Shown here piece by piece: positions 54,526 to 64,000 of a stretch of 64,000 bases of DNA. The stretch's first letter is position 1, and each line of letters opens with the position of its first letter. A program made the translations under genes and the position numbers. Under the pieces are notes generated by a model that made no database searches, was not told the origin of the DNA, and saw nothing but the letters and a program-made list of their open reading frames with translations. The stretch covers positions 550,954,826-551,018,825 of the forward strand of contig CM077115.1 of the NCBI GenBank assembly GCA_039619475.1. The letters run 5' to 3'. Source of the stretch: Icerya purchasi. Lineage: Eukaryota; Arthropoda; Insecta; Hemiptera; Monophlebidae.

Positions 54526-55047
54526 AAATAAAAGTATGCTGAATTCAGTGCCGGTGTTCGTTTTCTTCTAGCTTTATCAGTTTCGAAAATAAAAAATAGG
54601 GAACCTTACTTTTTGAATGGCGTTCGCATATACCTGGGTATTTGAGCTACTCTTTAAAAAGCCGTCACGCAAAAACCAATTTGAAATATATAGTTAAAAT
54701 TTTAGTAAGTTATTTTTAAAAGTATAAGCTATCGAAAAATGCAAGAAACAAAAAATCGATTTTTTGAAAGTTTTACACTAGTGTTGCCCCTTAAGTCATA
54801 TGCTATTGAACTTCATGGGGAACATATAGAAATAAAGTAGAGAGTATTTAACTGATATGTCAAATATTCGAAGTTTTGGGCCTAAACTGCTGTATAAAAA
54901 CCGATTTTTTTTCTTTTTTTTTTTTTTTTTTACACCACTCCAGCCTTTAGGCCACTATTGGCGACGCTACAGTTCTTTTTAAACAATACTTAAATATAAA
55001 TCAATAACTCTATACTGATCACCCCCATCGATGTGTGACAGCATTGA
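54526..55047. other. AT-rich sequence with a long T run
   Basis: A T tract at 54903-54931 followed by ACACCACTCCAGCCTTTAGG may be the A tail of a minus-strand retroposon, but no body could be recognised. Confidence 0.4.
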
Positions 55048-55055
55048 CAGTAGTA

Positions 55056-55086
<31 letters not shown>

Positions 55087-56408
55087 TTAAATAAGAAAGT
55101 TGTGGGTCTCACAAGGCAATTTTGCCCGTTTCGTGAGTTCCCGTCACCCTCATTATCGTTTATTTGACATAAATTTACAATTAACTAATAACATTTCAAT
55201 ACATCTAAAATAGTATTTCTTATCACTATAGTAATTTGATTAATTTAGTACAGTAACTTCTTATAACTACACACTTAGCACTTATACATCACCAGCCAGT
55301 CACACTCAGAATAATCATACCCACTAATGTACAAGAAAGAAGATCTTTTCCGCTACATTATTGAAAATTATCTACATGCACCTGTTGTAGTTCCTGTGCT
55401 GAGCAATGAGAACTTTAGGAACCTAATTTGCGAAATAAAGAAGTCACCGACATGGTAGTACAAATAGAAGAATCCTCGAAAATTTCTTAATCTGCACACC
55501 AATCTATCAGCCATTTTTTTACGTCTTCCTTCCACACACCTAATCTTTTCTCCTTTAATATATTACTTGGAATTTCCCGTAATAATTTAATTAGAACTGT
55601 CTGCTGTGTATTATCAATCCTTAAATTGGTCCCCCTTGGTTGAATAAAGTATTTTTTATTTCGATCTCTCGTCACTCTAATTTTAGGTCTTGAAGGTATT
55701 CTGATATTATTGGTTTTGAGCTCCAATAATCTATAATAATAATAATACATTTTTGGCGACATCTCATTGTTTACCTTCCACCATGATGATGTTGAATTAT
55801 AATGCCCCCCATGAGGAAGCAGTAATTTTAAGCATCTTTTCTGCAATTTCGTTATCTTGTTAAGTTGTGATTTCTTCGCTTCTCCCCATATTTGAATACC
55901 ATATAATATCCTAGACATTATCATTGCGTTAAAAAAAATTTTTAGTGTTTCATATGGAAGTACTTGTTTCATCTTATATAATGCTGGAATGGTCTGTCTG
56001 ATTTTTACACTTAAATTTTGTATATGTTTTTTCCAATTCATATTGCTATCTATAAAAACCCCTAAATATTTAAAATCCTGCACCTTTTCTAATGGTTTAC
56101 ATGCACAAACTGGACTGTTGTTCCTTAAATATAAATCATGGACACATTCGTTACTGTGGATGATAATCCTCGGTTCATGAGTAGCAAGTTTGGATATGTT
56201 TCGAATATGCATTATCTTTGATTTATTTATGTTCACTGCTAACCTCCTGTCATGCGCCCATTTACTAAGATTATCAACGTCCTCCTGAAGTAACTTCTCC
56301 GCCATTTGTATATTATTGTGTTCTATTAATAGCGCAATGTCATCCGCAAACACAAACACCTTTGCATTTCTAATATATTTGTGAAGCGAGTCAGTATATA
56401 TCAAGAAA
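55048..56408 (-). mobile_element. 5'-truncated LINE (RT thumb region and 3' UTR)
   Basis: The minus-strand element has its A tail as T's at about 55050-55081, a 3' UTR with the GTGGGTCTCACAAGGC motif also seen at 9.06 kb, and a coding part that starts inside the RT at 56404. A clean loss of the 5' part is typical of abortive reverse transcription of LINEs. Confidence 0.85.
55487..56404 (-). CDS. LINE reverse transcriptase, C-terminal half (5'-truncated)
   Basis: The 305-codon frame stays open to the TAA. It begins just before the catalytic FADDIALLIEH (about residues 19-29 of the frame). It continues through NINKSKIMHI, FKYLGVFIDSNMNWKKHI, an RT thumb (IRQTIPALYKMKQVLPYET), RILYGIQIWGEA and a basic C-terminus. 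Fingers, most of the palm and the endonuclease are absent, so it cannot polymerise. It parallels the decayed RTs at 9.4 and 13.4 kb. The apparent start codon is only where the truncated frame opens. Confidence 0.85.
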   Translation of the reverse strand: MIYTDSLHKYIRNAKVFVFADDIALLIEHNNIQMAEKLLQEDVDNLSKWAHDRRLAVNINKSKIMHIRNISKLATHEPRIIIHSNECVHDLYLRNNSPVCACKPLEKVQDFKYLGVFIDSNMNWKKHIQNLSVKIRQTIPALYKMKQVLPYETLKIFFNAMIMSRILYGIQIWGEAKKSQLNKITKLQKRCLKLLLPHGGHYNSTSSWWKVNNEMSPKMYYYYYRLLELKTNNIRIPSRPKIRVTRDRNKKYFIQPRGTNLRIDNTQQTVLIKLLREIPSNILKEKRLGVWKEDVKKWLIDWCAD

Positions 56409-56551
56409 AATTATAATATTATTACTTTAACTATGTATAACTCTTAATCTAATCTTAATATCTATTTCTACCGTAAACGATCTCGCCGTTACCGATAATC
56501 CCACTCTACTCCACGCACATGTGTCAGATGAGGAAAGCACAGGACCTGGTC

Positions 56552-58853
56552 CTTTTTTTTTTTTTCAGTTTACTATTTACGAACACGGCGCTTATTACTA
56601 CCTCCACTGCATTGTTCAGTATCATTGATACCCCTACCCTACACCATGTGCGTTGTTGAGGTAGGGAGAGCCTGCTTGCACTATTTCTGCAACAGCTCTG
56701 GTATGTACCCCATCGTTAGCTATGATTTAATACATCCCGGCACCACTTCCTTCTTAGCCTTCTTTGTGGAACGCCTGGAAGATCTTGGTGATACATGCTG
56801 ACCACGTTGATATTACCACTGTCTGGCAGCTTTTCAAAGAATTTTCTATACTGCTCAGCATAGTACTCATGAACATAAGGAACATGCAGATCATTATGTA
56901 ATGTGTTATTAGAAACAAAGTATGGAGCTTCAACTATTCTACGGAGAATCTTCGATTGCAGCTGTTGGATTTTATTGATGTTACTTCTAGCTGCCGATCC
57001 GTACACCTCAATACCATACTTCCATATGGGAGCTATAACCGCCAAGTATATGAGACGCCTGCAGGACAGCCTCACAGTCGATCGTGCATCGAAAAATCTT
57101 TTTAGTATTGCCATTCTTGTTGCTATCTGATTTCTCACGTGTGATATGTGAGGCTGCCATGTTAGTCGCTGGTCCATAATTACTCCTAAGTATTTAATAC
57201 TCTGAACCGGAGGTAAGAAATGATCATTTATTTTCACGGGTGGACAGGTACCCTTGTTTAACGTAAAGGTAATTTGCTGACTTTTATCATGATTTATCTT
57301 AATTTTCCATTTATTTGCCCATACAACTATTTTATCTAAGTGTTCTTGTATGAGCGCTGATGCATAAACTGGATTTTCATGCTTAGCCAATATGCAAGTA
57401 TCATCAGCAAATGTTCCAAGTACCGTTGAATTCATTACCGGGATATCTGCGGTATATATAGTATACAAAAGCGGTCCTAATATACTTCCCTGCGGAACTG
57501 ACGCTCGTACTTTAAACCTATCTGACAATGTAATATTAATTTTAATTCGGAAGATTCTATTTGCTAGATAAGACTGGAGTACTGAGTATACATCATTATT
57601 TATGTTCCCTCTGAGTTTGAATAGAAGGCCATCATGCCACACTCTATCGAATGTCTGCTCTACATCTAGGAGAACTGCGTTGCAGTACTGCTTCTTTTCG
57701 AATGCCGCCGATATACGATCAACTATTCGATGAATCTGTTGAATTGTTGAGTGTTTTGCCCGGAATCCAAACTGATGGTTCGGAATTAATTTACTAGTAG
57801 TTATTGATGTGAGTATGCGGTCCTTCAATATCATCTCGAATACTTTCGATAGAACAGACAGCAGACTTAAAGGTCTGTAAGAAGAGGGCTTTGCTGGATC
57901 TTTGTTTGGTTTTGGTATCATCAGAATAATGGATTCTTTCCATGCTTCCGGGTAATACCCAAGTCGTAAAATCGAATTGTACATGTAGGTTAACAATAAT
58001 ATGCTTTTGGGTGGTAACCGTTTTACTATTTCACCCGTTATTTCATCCTTTCCTGGAGTTTTTCTTGGCCGTAGCTGGGCAATCTTTCTTTGAACTTCCC
58101 TTGGAGTTACATGTTTGGTTGGTAACGTAAGTTGAACCGGCGCCTCTAAGTACTGTTGGACTATGGAACTGTTGTAATCGTCCTTTAAGTCCCCGTGTGT
58201 CTGAAGGGTATTATAAATATGTTCAGCGAAAGTAGCAGCCCTTTCCTTTTCTGTCTTGGCCCACTCTCCATTTGATTTTCTTATCGGTATTTGTCTTGGC
58301 TTTTTCTTTAAGTATGCCTTAGTTGTTGTCCAAACTGAAAAATCTTCAGCATTTAATGAAGAGAAAAATTTGATATATTTATTATTATTATATTGAATGA
58401 TAGACTGGCGTAGTTGCCTATGAATTACATTATATTCATATCTTCGTGACGGAACTTTATTATATTGCCATCTTCGTCTTGCTTTTCGTGCGGCTTGTAT
58501 TAGTCTTCTAATTTCTATAGGTACAGTATCAGTATGATTGTAGTGGATTTTGGATTTGTGCTGAGTAGTGGCTAGTTTACAAGCCTTATGAATATTATTT
58601 GTAAATAGTTCAACTGCGCTATTTAAGTCCTCTTCCTTTTTTAACCGTATGCCCAGCGATGTACTATCTTCCATGTAATCTGCAAATTTAGACCAGTTGG
58701 TATGTTTGTTAACTAGTGGTTGTTTATAATCTTCGAAGATAGGAGCAACCCTGAAACATGCCAGCACTGGTATATGGTCTGAGCTTAACTCCGGAATTGC
58801 TTTACAGCTAGTTTTTACCTTATGTATATTTTTAGTTCTTTTTTTTAGAAGCC
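56552..58853 (-). mobile_element. 5'-truncated Jockey-type LINE
   Basis: A minus-strand copy: T run at about 56552-56565 (A tail), 150-base 3' UTR, complete RT, and only the last segment of the endonuclease. The frame is open into 58850, where homology ends. It is related to, but clearly distinct from, the Jockey-type element at 1-4150. Confidence 0.88.
56716..58767 (-). CDS. Jockey-type LINE ORF2 fragment with complete reverse transcriptase
   Basis: Counting from the ATG-like start at 58767, 683 residues; the same frame is open further upstream and carries the endonuclease end AIPELSSDHIPVLACF across that start. The RT is complete: TPGKDEITGEIV, SYRPLSLLSVLSKVFE, HQFGFRAKHSTI, LLDVEQTFDRVWHDGLLFKL, SVPQGSILGPLLY and the catalytic FADDTCILA. 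KYLGVIMDQRLTW and a C-terminal IAPIWKYGIEVYG segment follow. No stop interrupts it and no RNase H follows. Without its endonuclease and ORF1 the copy is not autonomous. The usual palm motif AF is written TF here (EQTFDRVW). Confidence 0.92.
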   Translation of the reverse strand: MLACFRVAPIFEDYKQPLVNKHTNWSKFADYMEDSTSLGIRLKKEEDLNSAVELFTNNIHKACKLATTQHKSKIHYNHTDTVPIEIRRLIQAARKARRRWQYNKVPSRRYEYNVIHRQLRQSIIQYNNNKYIKFFSSLNAEDFSVWTTTKAYLKKKPRQIPIRKSNGEWAKTEKERAATFAEHIYNTLQTHGDLKDDYNSSIVQQYLEAPVQLTLPTKHVTPREVQRKIAQLRPRKTPGKDEITGEIVKRLPPKSILLLTYMYNSILRLGYYPEAWKESIILMIPKPNKDPAKPSSYRPLSLLSVLSKVFEMILKDRILTSITTSKLIPNHQFGFRAKHSTIQQIHRIVDRISAAFEKKQYCNAVLLDVEQTFDRVWHDGLLFKLRGNINNDVYSVLQSYLANRIFRIKINITLSDRFKVRASVPQGSILGPLLYTIYTADIPVMNSTVLGTFADDTCILAKHENPVYASALIQEHLDKIVVWANKWKIKINHDKSQQITFTLNKGTCPPVKINDHFLPPVQSIKYLGVIMDQRLTWQPHISHVRNQIATRMAILKRFFDARSTVRLSCRRLIYLAVIAPIWKYGIEVYGSAARSNINKIQQLQSKILRRIVEAPYFVSNNTLHNDLHVPYVHEYYAEQYRKFFEKLPDSGNINVVSMYHQDLPGVPQRRLRRKWCRDVLNHS

Positions 58854-58979
58854 ATTCCTAGCATTTAACTTTATTTTTAATAATTTGCTACCAGGAATAT
58901 TAAAATCCTTATTCAACTACTGCAGTTTGCTGTTGCGGTAGTAAATTAATTTTAATAAAAAGCTCGAGACAGAGTGGTT

Positions 58980-59350
58980 GAAAAATATGAGGAGTTTCAC
59001 TTTTTTCTACATTCTAGCGATAAAGACCAAAGTTGAGAGGCAGATAAAATAAAAAAAAAAAAAAAAATAGACCCTTTAAAAAACAAATAATCATTTAGCT
59101 ATCATGGGAAGGGCTGTTTATTTCTTTTACTGCAATTAATTAAACATAATTTTCACTTTTTTCAAAATTTTGGGGCTTTTCATTTTAACATTTTGGGGTT
59201 TTAGATAATAGATATGTTTTTAAGATTGAAATGCATCATTTAAAGAATGACCTTCCAGCTACCATGGAATTGGTTGTGGAATTTTCTCTATTTTCCAGTC
59301 TTAACGCTTTAAGTTTGAATTTTCAGAAATTTTGGACTTTAAATACCAAA
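58980..59350 (-). repeat. Inverted diverged copy of the 335-bp satellite unit
   Basis: GAATGACCTTCCAGCTACCA near 59246 is the complement of the satellite landmark at 18.5 kb (GTGG(T/C)AGCTGGAAGGTCA), and TACATTCTAGCGATAAAG at 59010 matches another part of the unit. One unit, about 40 kb away from the array and in the opposite orientation. Confidence 0.7.
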
Positions 59351-59376
59351 ATTATTCTTATTTTATACTTCTCCCG

Positions 59377-59938
59377 TTTTTTTTTTATTTTGTTGGATTC
59401 GTCAAAAAAAAAAGGCATGAGTCCGAGAAAGAGGAAAAGGATGAGAAGCGTAATCAGATGTTTATGCGATCAGATATGGAAGATGGGAAAGACTGAAGTG
59501 CTGGAATGACCGAGGATGATGGCAAGGAGAGAACAAAAGATACACAATGCGGGAAGTTGGAAGATCAATTGGCAGAAGTGAAGAGTAAAAGGAATAACGT
59601 TCGGAAGCGATACAGGTGCATTCAAACAAAATGTGATTAGCGTCACTTATAAAGTTGCGAGAAAATGGTGTAGGTAATGGAGAGGAGAGGTGACTAGATA
59701 GAAGCGAAATATGGAAGCGGGAAGCAAACTGTGCCCAAAGCGTAGGTGAAAGATTGCAGAGAGAGTTGATCGCCGGATGGAGGGAAAATTTAAAAACCAT
59801 GAATGAGACGATAGTAGATAGGAGGAATACGGATTTGAGAATGAGGAGGAATACGAGTTTAACTATAGTCTGGAATGAGCTTAGCAGACGATTGAAGAGA
59901 CTTGACAGATGTACCGGCAAGTGGAAAACTGGCGGCAT
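59377..59938 (-). pseudogene. I-type LINE ORF2 C-terminal fragment
   Basis: After a T tract (59378-59388) and a GACGAATCC segment like the 3' end of the 43.2-49.4 kb LINE, the minus strand encodes LWAQFASRFHISLLSSHLSS and SDANHILFECTCIASERYSF, matching the Cys/His C-terminus of that family (CDANHILFECPF in copy A). RT and RNase H are absent. Confidence 0.75.
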
Positions 59939-60229
59939 TTACTTGTCGTGTTTCAATAATTATTTTTTTCATTGTATGCATCCGTTCTCTATTTCTCCTA
60001 TCCACGTCCGAGGAGAAGAATGATACTGACCGTTTCCGAACAGGATCGTTTTTAGGAACTAGATGGTTTTTATCAAAAAATCCTGTTTTTCTAGAAAGGG
60101 GCCCTGGTTTTAGATATGTTCGGTGTATCTATGTCAGGTTCGCTAGATGGCAAGGACGGGTAATTGCCATCATTCGATTATAAGTCATTTTGATGGTAGG
60201 TCTTCGCAATTTCAAATGAAGCCTTTTGA

Positions 60230-60860
60230 AAACTCAAGTTATTAGAAGTCGATAACTCGCTGATGTTGTGTTGTCTGTTCCTCTCGGGGCAGGATATATT
60301 TATGGATTTATGGTTGTCACCGCAAAATACACACAGAATCCCACTTGACTGTTACACTGAGCTTCTAAATGGTCCTTTCCTCCGCATCTGACACAACTCG
60401 GACTACTTTTGCATTGATTCGCGAACAGACAGCTCACAACGGAAATGCACATTTCACATGAAGACGTACTACAAAGGAAGGTTTTGTCCCTCGGAAGATA
60501 CTAAAGCCGTAGGACTCGGTACGAATTTAATCTCGCCATTTACAATAACACGCCTTTTTTAGTCTCTTTACATAATTAACCATATACACGGTTCACAGAG
60601 AATCATTTCCAATAATTTTGTTTTATTGTATTCGATATCGATACCCTTAATAATTCCTGTTCTTGAGATAAAAAAGCAGTCACTTCTAGCTAAATTATTT
60701 GCCGAGACAAGAGAAGCAAAATTAACAAAGACTCTGCTACGTCCGAACTTTTAAATTTCGTTAAAATCTCTTTACATAAGTGGACTTCGTTAAAATTTGG
60801 GTGACTTTAAGCGCGCTGATCGATACGCGAAATTGTTCCTGATTATCCGTATTTAATTTT
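60230..60860 (-). pseudogene. LINE ORF1 (gag) relic with zinc knuckles
   Basis: In broken frames of the minus strand two zinc knuckles can be read: CVRCGGKDHLEAQC (about 60415-60375; CX2CX4HX4C) and CVFCGDNHKSINISC (about 60335-60290; CX2CX3HX6C). Upstream is sequence of the ORF1 domain preceding them. Frameshifts and stops are many. It may belong to the same decayed I-type copy as 59377-59938 with the middle deleted. Confidence 0.6.
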
Positions 60861-61700
60861 TTGATAAAAACTTTGAAGTGTGTTTAGAATCGCTATTGTA
60901 AGCTGGGTTATATTTATTTATTTAGATGCATCAGCGTCAGAGCTAACATCATTTCTTGATATATTACGAGTATTTTTATTATTATTCGGGTTAATTGTAT
61001 CTAAACAATTGTACTATTATTACGGCTACCTGTATCACCACTTTTATCTCGACTATTATTATTGTTATCCTTATCGTCATTGTTTTTATGTAGGTGACTA
61101 GAAATAGAGGAATTATCTTTGTAACTAGACTACAGTTATCAAGTACCATTACGAGAGAGCTACTGGCGACCGGGAGAGGATTCGCCGTATCGGAGTGAAA
61201 CATCTTATTATACTGTAACACAGGATAACAAATTTTTTTTTTTTTTTTGGTGCCGGAAAACTTGGAACTAATTTTGGATATATTTGATGACCTAAATTCA
61301 AAGATACCTAGTTTTCTTTTTTGTAGCAGCTCCAGTTTTCGAGATACAAGTTAATTGATTTTTATTTTTATAAAAGGCACAAATAATGAAATAATGGTAC
61401 CTTTACAGGTTTAAACGGAAACGTGGTACCTAAAACTAGATTATATAAGGCAATAAAAATTGCCAATAACTGTACAACTTAGACCTTTTATACCTGCCTA
61501 ACCCCCGCTCTCTCACACACGCCGATATATATTATCCGGAATCTGCCACTGCTGTATCCGGTTCAATTTACAATTAATTTTGCGTAATTGCAGTTGTGCT
61601 TTCACACTTTTTGTTATGTGTGTGGCGAATACACTTTAAAAGAAAGCAGAAAACCTATTTCTGCTTTTGTGAAACGGTGTTACCTTGCTTATTTCGGCGT
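60861..61700. other. Unassigned AT-rich sequence
   Basis: No gene recognised. It contains a 17-base T run at 61232 and a TTCGAGATACAAG segment like those in old satellite units. Confidence 0.45.
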
Positions 61701-61860
61701 TCACTTAGAAAACTGAAATAAAGCTCGGGCTCCATATTTAGTGTTGTAACATGCGTTGAAAATTTGCGACATGGACAATTGAAAAGAGAAAATGTCTAAA
61801 GTTTGGAGTGGCAATGGTTTGGAGGGAACCGAGGAACCATTATGATAAGTGTTATTTTGA

Positions 61861-62289
61861 ATGGCGAATATCAAAGACATTTCTCGGAGCAATAGAAATA
61901 AATGGACATATCCCGATCTTAATTTATCAGGGAGGCCGGTACCGTATTTGGATGAAATCACCATTCCATTATTTAATAGTCCGCCTAGACGATTCTCGGA
62001 AAACGAAATCGAACTATCAGTGTCTGATGAAGGCGGTAATGTGCAATCAGAGAGCGATAGTGATTTTGAAGCAGATGCAGACAAGCCTCAACGTTCCAAT
62101 CAACAAGACCTGAACGATCTATGTAGAGAATTAAACCTCTCAAAGAAGTCTTCAGAATTACTTGCCTCCATATTAAAAGAAAAGAATCTGCTTAAACAGG
62201 GTGCTAACATTACATTTTATCGTAAAAGAGAAACAGATCTTTGCCCTTTTTTTATCAAGAAAATAACCTCGTATTCTGTAATGATATAA
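61861..62289 (+). pseudogene. N-terminal relic of an uncharacterised arthropod repeat-gene family
   Basis: ATG 61861. It reads NKWTYPDLNLSGRPVPYLDE, an acidic region (about residues 50-80) and then DLNDLCRELNLSKKSSELLA followed by LKEKNLLKQGANITFYRKRE. I recognise this as the start of a protein family present in many copies in arthropod genomes, where NLSK..AELL.SRL.E.NLL and FYR.R are conserved and a NDI motif follows. The frame is lost in the seven-T run at about 62247-62253: in the next frame QENNLVFCNDI can be read, as the family expects. After that the sequence folds back on itself. The family's biochemical role is unknown to me; it may be carried by a transposon. Confidence 0.6.
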
Positions 62290-62346
62290 AAAGAATCTTT
62301 ATATCATTACAGAATACCGGGTTATTTCCATAAGAGAAAAAGGGCA
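62242..62346. repeat. Inverted repeat (fold-back) at the broken gene end
   Basis: Arms of 49 bases (62242-62290 and 62298-62346) with a 7-base loop. The inner 20 bases pair perfectly (ending ATTCTGTAATGATATAAA) and the outer part has several mismatches. The right arm is an inverted copy of the coding sequence of the left. Confidence 0.9.
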
Positions 62347-63103
62347 GTAGATCAGAAGCAATGGGTTTATCGGAATGGGTCACCCTCTTTCGGGCGCGGA
62401 CGAATTTAGAATTTATTACAGATCACCTGTTGTGATTTTTAGATATCATCCGTTAAACTTTATCATCTGTGATAATGAGAAAACGAGTTATCAAATACTG
62501 GTATCAGAAATTCCACCCAAAAATATCGTTCTTCGTTAACGATTTAGTTTTTCCGCGCGTATAGCATGTTATATATGCATACATATATGTATAATCACAA
62601 AGCACATATTTTACGTCATTTTATTCGGTTATTCACTTTTTTAAAATATTTTCCATGTTTTTTGAATTAACGACTTCAGCGTGACATACAGATAAACAGT
62701 TGCGATTTAAATTTAAGAGTTCTGTTAGCAATAGTGATAGGAAACGACGAAGAGGATTAATATTAATAATCGGTCAAATGTATTATCGGCTCTTTTTATT
62801 TTTTTTCGTTAATGTATAGCCAGCCGTTTTTTAAAAAATTTACAAATTATTAATTCTACGTCATTTAATGTGTAACATAACTGGACTGAATTTGCTTCTA
62901 ATACATATTCGTCATATTATCTGTTTCATTAGTATCTAGCAAGTTTATTTGAGGATACGTTTACTGAGGTTTCTTCTGTTATCCATGATTTTGGTTACAT
63001 ATTAAACTCCTTGATCAATCTACTTAGGTTTCAAAAAAATATCACTAGTAATTTTTTAAGGGATTGCGACGCTTGTTTGATCATATAAGAATGGATTTGA
63101 TCT
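62347..63103. other. AT-rich sequence, no gene seen
   Basis: No supported ORF or ordered repeat. Confidence 0.5.
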
Positions 63104-63139
63104 ATGCCAGGTGTACTATTTTTTGTGGGAAATTTAAGT

Positions 63140-63637
63140 TGGAATTCGAGTTCGTTATATCTAATTGATGAAAGGAGAAAATACAAAAATAGAGATAATT
63201 GCAGATATAAAATAGTTCAGAAACAAATTAAAAGTTCTGTAAAAAGAGAAAAAGAGGTGTGGTATCCGAAATCATGTCAAGAAATTGAAGATATAATAAA
63301 TAAACACGAGAAATTCCGGTTACACAAAAAGCTAAAAGAAACGGCTAAAATCTATAAACCAAAGAGGCAACCACATATAATGAAGAATTCTAAAGAAATC
63401 ATAGTTACTGAACGGCATATCCTAATCAAAATGTGGACAGATTATATTGAGAAACTTTACGATAATAATAGAGATAGCAGACAAACAGGAATATAATAAC
63501 CCCGGTTTAGAGATTATACAGTCTGAATTAGAAGAGGCCTTGAAGAATACACCAGTACGAAAAGCTTCAGGTCCCGACGGACTACCCGCTGATTTACTTA
63601 AGTTATTGAAGGATAGTGATATCGTAAAGCTAACAAA
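63140..63637 (+). pseudogene. LINE ORF2 linker and start of RT, interrupted
   Basis: YKIVQKQIKSSVKREKEVWY, NKHEKFRLHKKLKETAKIYK and MWTDYIEKLYDNNR form the Lys-rich linker between endonuclease and RT of a common insect LINE family. After a frameshift near 63485 comes LEEALKNTPVRKASGPDGLP ADLLKLL, the RT entry motif. The gene stops at 63637 in the poly(T) of another LINE. The endonuclease upstream is not recognisable. Confidence 0.75.
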
Positions 63638-64000
63638 GATTTTTTTTTTTTTTTTTTTTTTTTGGGCACGTCAACAGTGGAGCTTACCCAACGCAAGGAA
63701 ATGTACCTTATATAAGGAAAAGATTAGAAATTGAGGAGATGAAGAAGGCCAACAAAGGAACTACATTGAGAGAGGGGAGTGCAAGAATGGAGTGGGCACT
63801 ATAAGGAATAGGAAGGCCAAGGCGCAGAAGACTAGAATACAGAGTAGAACGTTCGGAGGAAATAAAGGGGCATTCGAACAAAATGTGATTCGCATCACAG
63901 GTATAATTGAGCTCTGGAGGATCATAAGGACACAAAGGAGATTGAACAATAGAAAAACGGAAAAGAGAAGCCGGAAGCAAACTATGAATAAACCGCAGGC
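63638..64000 (-). mobile_element. I-type LINE 3' end, copy B, continues beyond window
   Basis: A T run (about 63641-63662, the A tail on the minus strand) followed by GGGCACGTCAACAGTGG and the same sequence as copy A at 33.8 kb, with about eight differences in 335 bases. The minus strand encodes the C-terminus with YTCDANHILFECPFISSERS and ends SNLFLI. It inserted into the older RT gene at 63.1-63.6 kb. The close match to copy A implies recent spread of this family. Confidence 0.9.

Overview
The window looks like a repeat-dominated stretch of an arthropod (most likely insect) nuclear genome. It is AT-rich, has no bacterial-type operons, and nearly everything recognisable is a transposable element or a tandem repeat. 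Jockey-type and I-type (RNase H-bearing) non-LTR retrotransposons, a mariner, a Helitron relic, Ty3/gypsy and other LTR remnants, and a type-B2 DNA polymerase gene with a fused endonuclease VII-like site fit an insect; an ant or wasp is possible but is only a guess. I see no convincing host gene. One weak exon-like candidate lies at 11.95-12.55 kb on the minus strand.

Layout. 0-4.15 kb: Jockey-type LINE with one in-frame stop, inserted into an older I-type LINE whose remains continue to about 4.97 kb. 6.09-7.39 kb: complete mariner with an intact 358-residue transposase, paired terminal inverted repeats and TA target duplications. 9-17.3 kb: decayed LINE pieces on the plus strand, including a coiled-coil ORF1 ending in poly(A). 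17.58-17.78 kb: near-perfect 80-bp inverted repeat. 18.2-21 kb: 335-bp satellite array interrupted by a Helitron Rep relic. 21-23.6 kb: 5'-truncated gypsy pol on the minus strand. 23.6-28.7 kb: repeat-rich flank, including a striking 20-bp-phased A-tract/T-tract array, next to an uninterrupted 1235-residue DNA polymerase B gene. 30.6-50.8 kb: a large complex repeat domain (about 185-bp units, G-rich subrepeats, inverted and direct copies) carrying one orphan 237-residue ORF, a SINE with a 17-bp target duplication, a full-length but frameshifted 6.2-kb I-type LINE, and a 5'-truncated second LINE. 50.97-52.1 kb: LTR-like block with primer-binding-site-like motifs. 52.6-53.3 kb: 283-bp tandem repeat. 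54.2 kb: internally deleted mariner. 55-58.85 kb: two 5'-truncated Jockey-like LINEs on the minus strand. 59-64 kb: LINE fragments, a relic of an uncharacterised arthropod repeat gene with a fold-back inversion, and the end of a young LINE running off the edge.

How the parts relate. Most elements are nested: Jockey into I-type LINE; Helitron into satellite; SINE and LINE into the 185-bp array; a young LINE tail into an older reverse transcriptase. Relative ages can therefore be read from what interrupts what. The elements most likely to be recent are the mariner, the polymerase B gene and the two young LINE tails at 33.8 and 63.6 kb, which show about 8 differences over about 335 bases. The most unusual material is the polymerase B gene with its phased array, and the orphan ORF embedded in the complex repeat domain.
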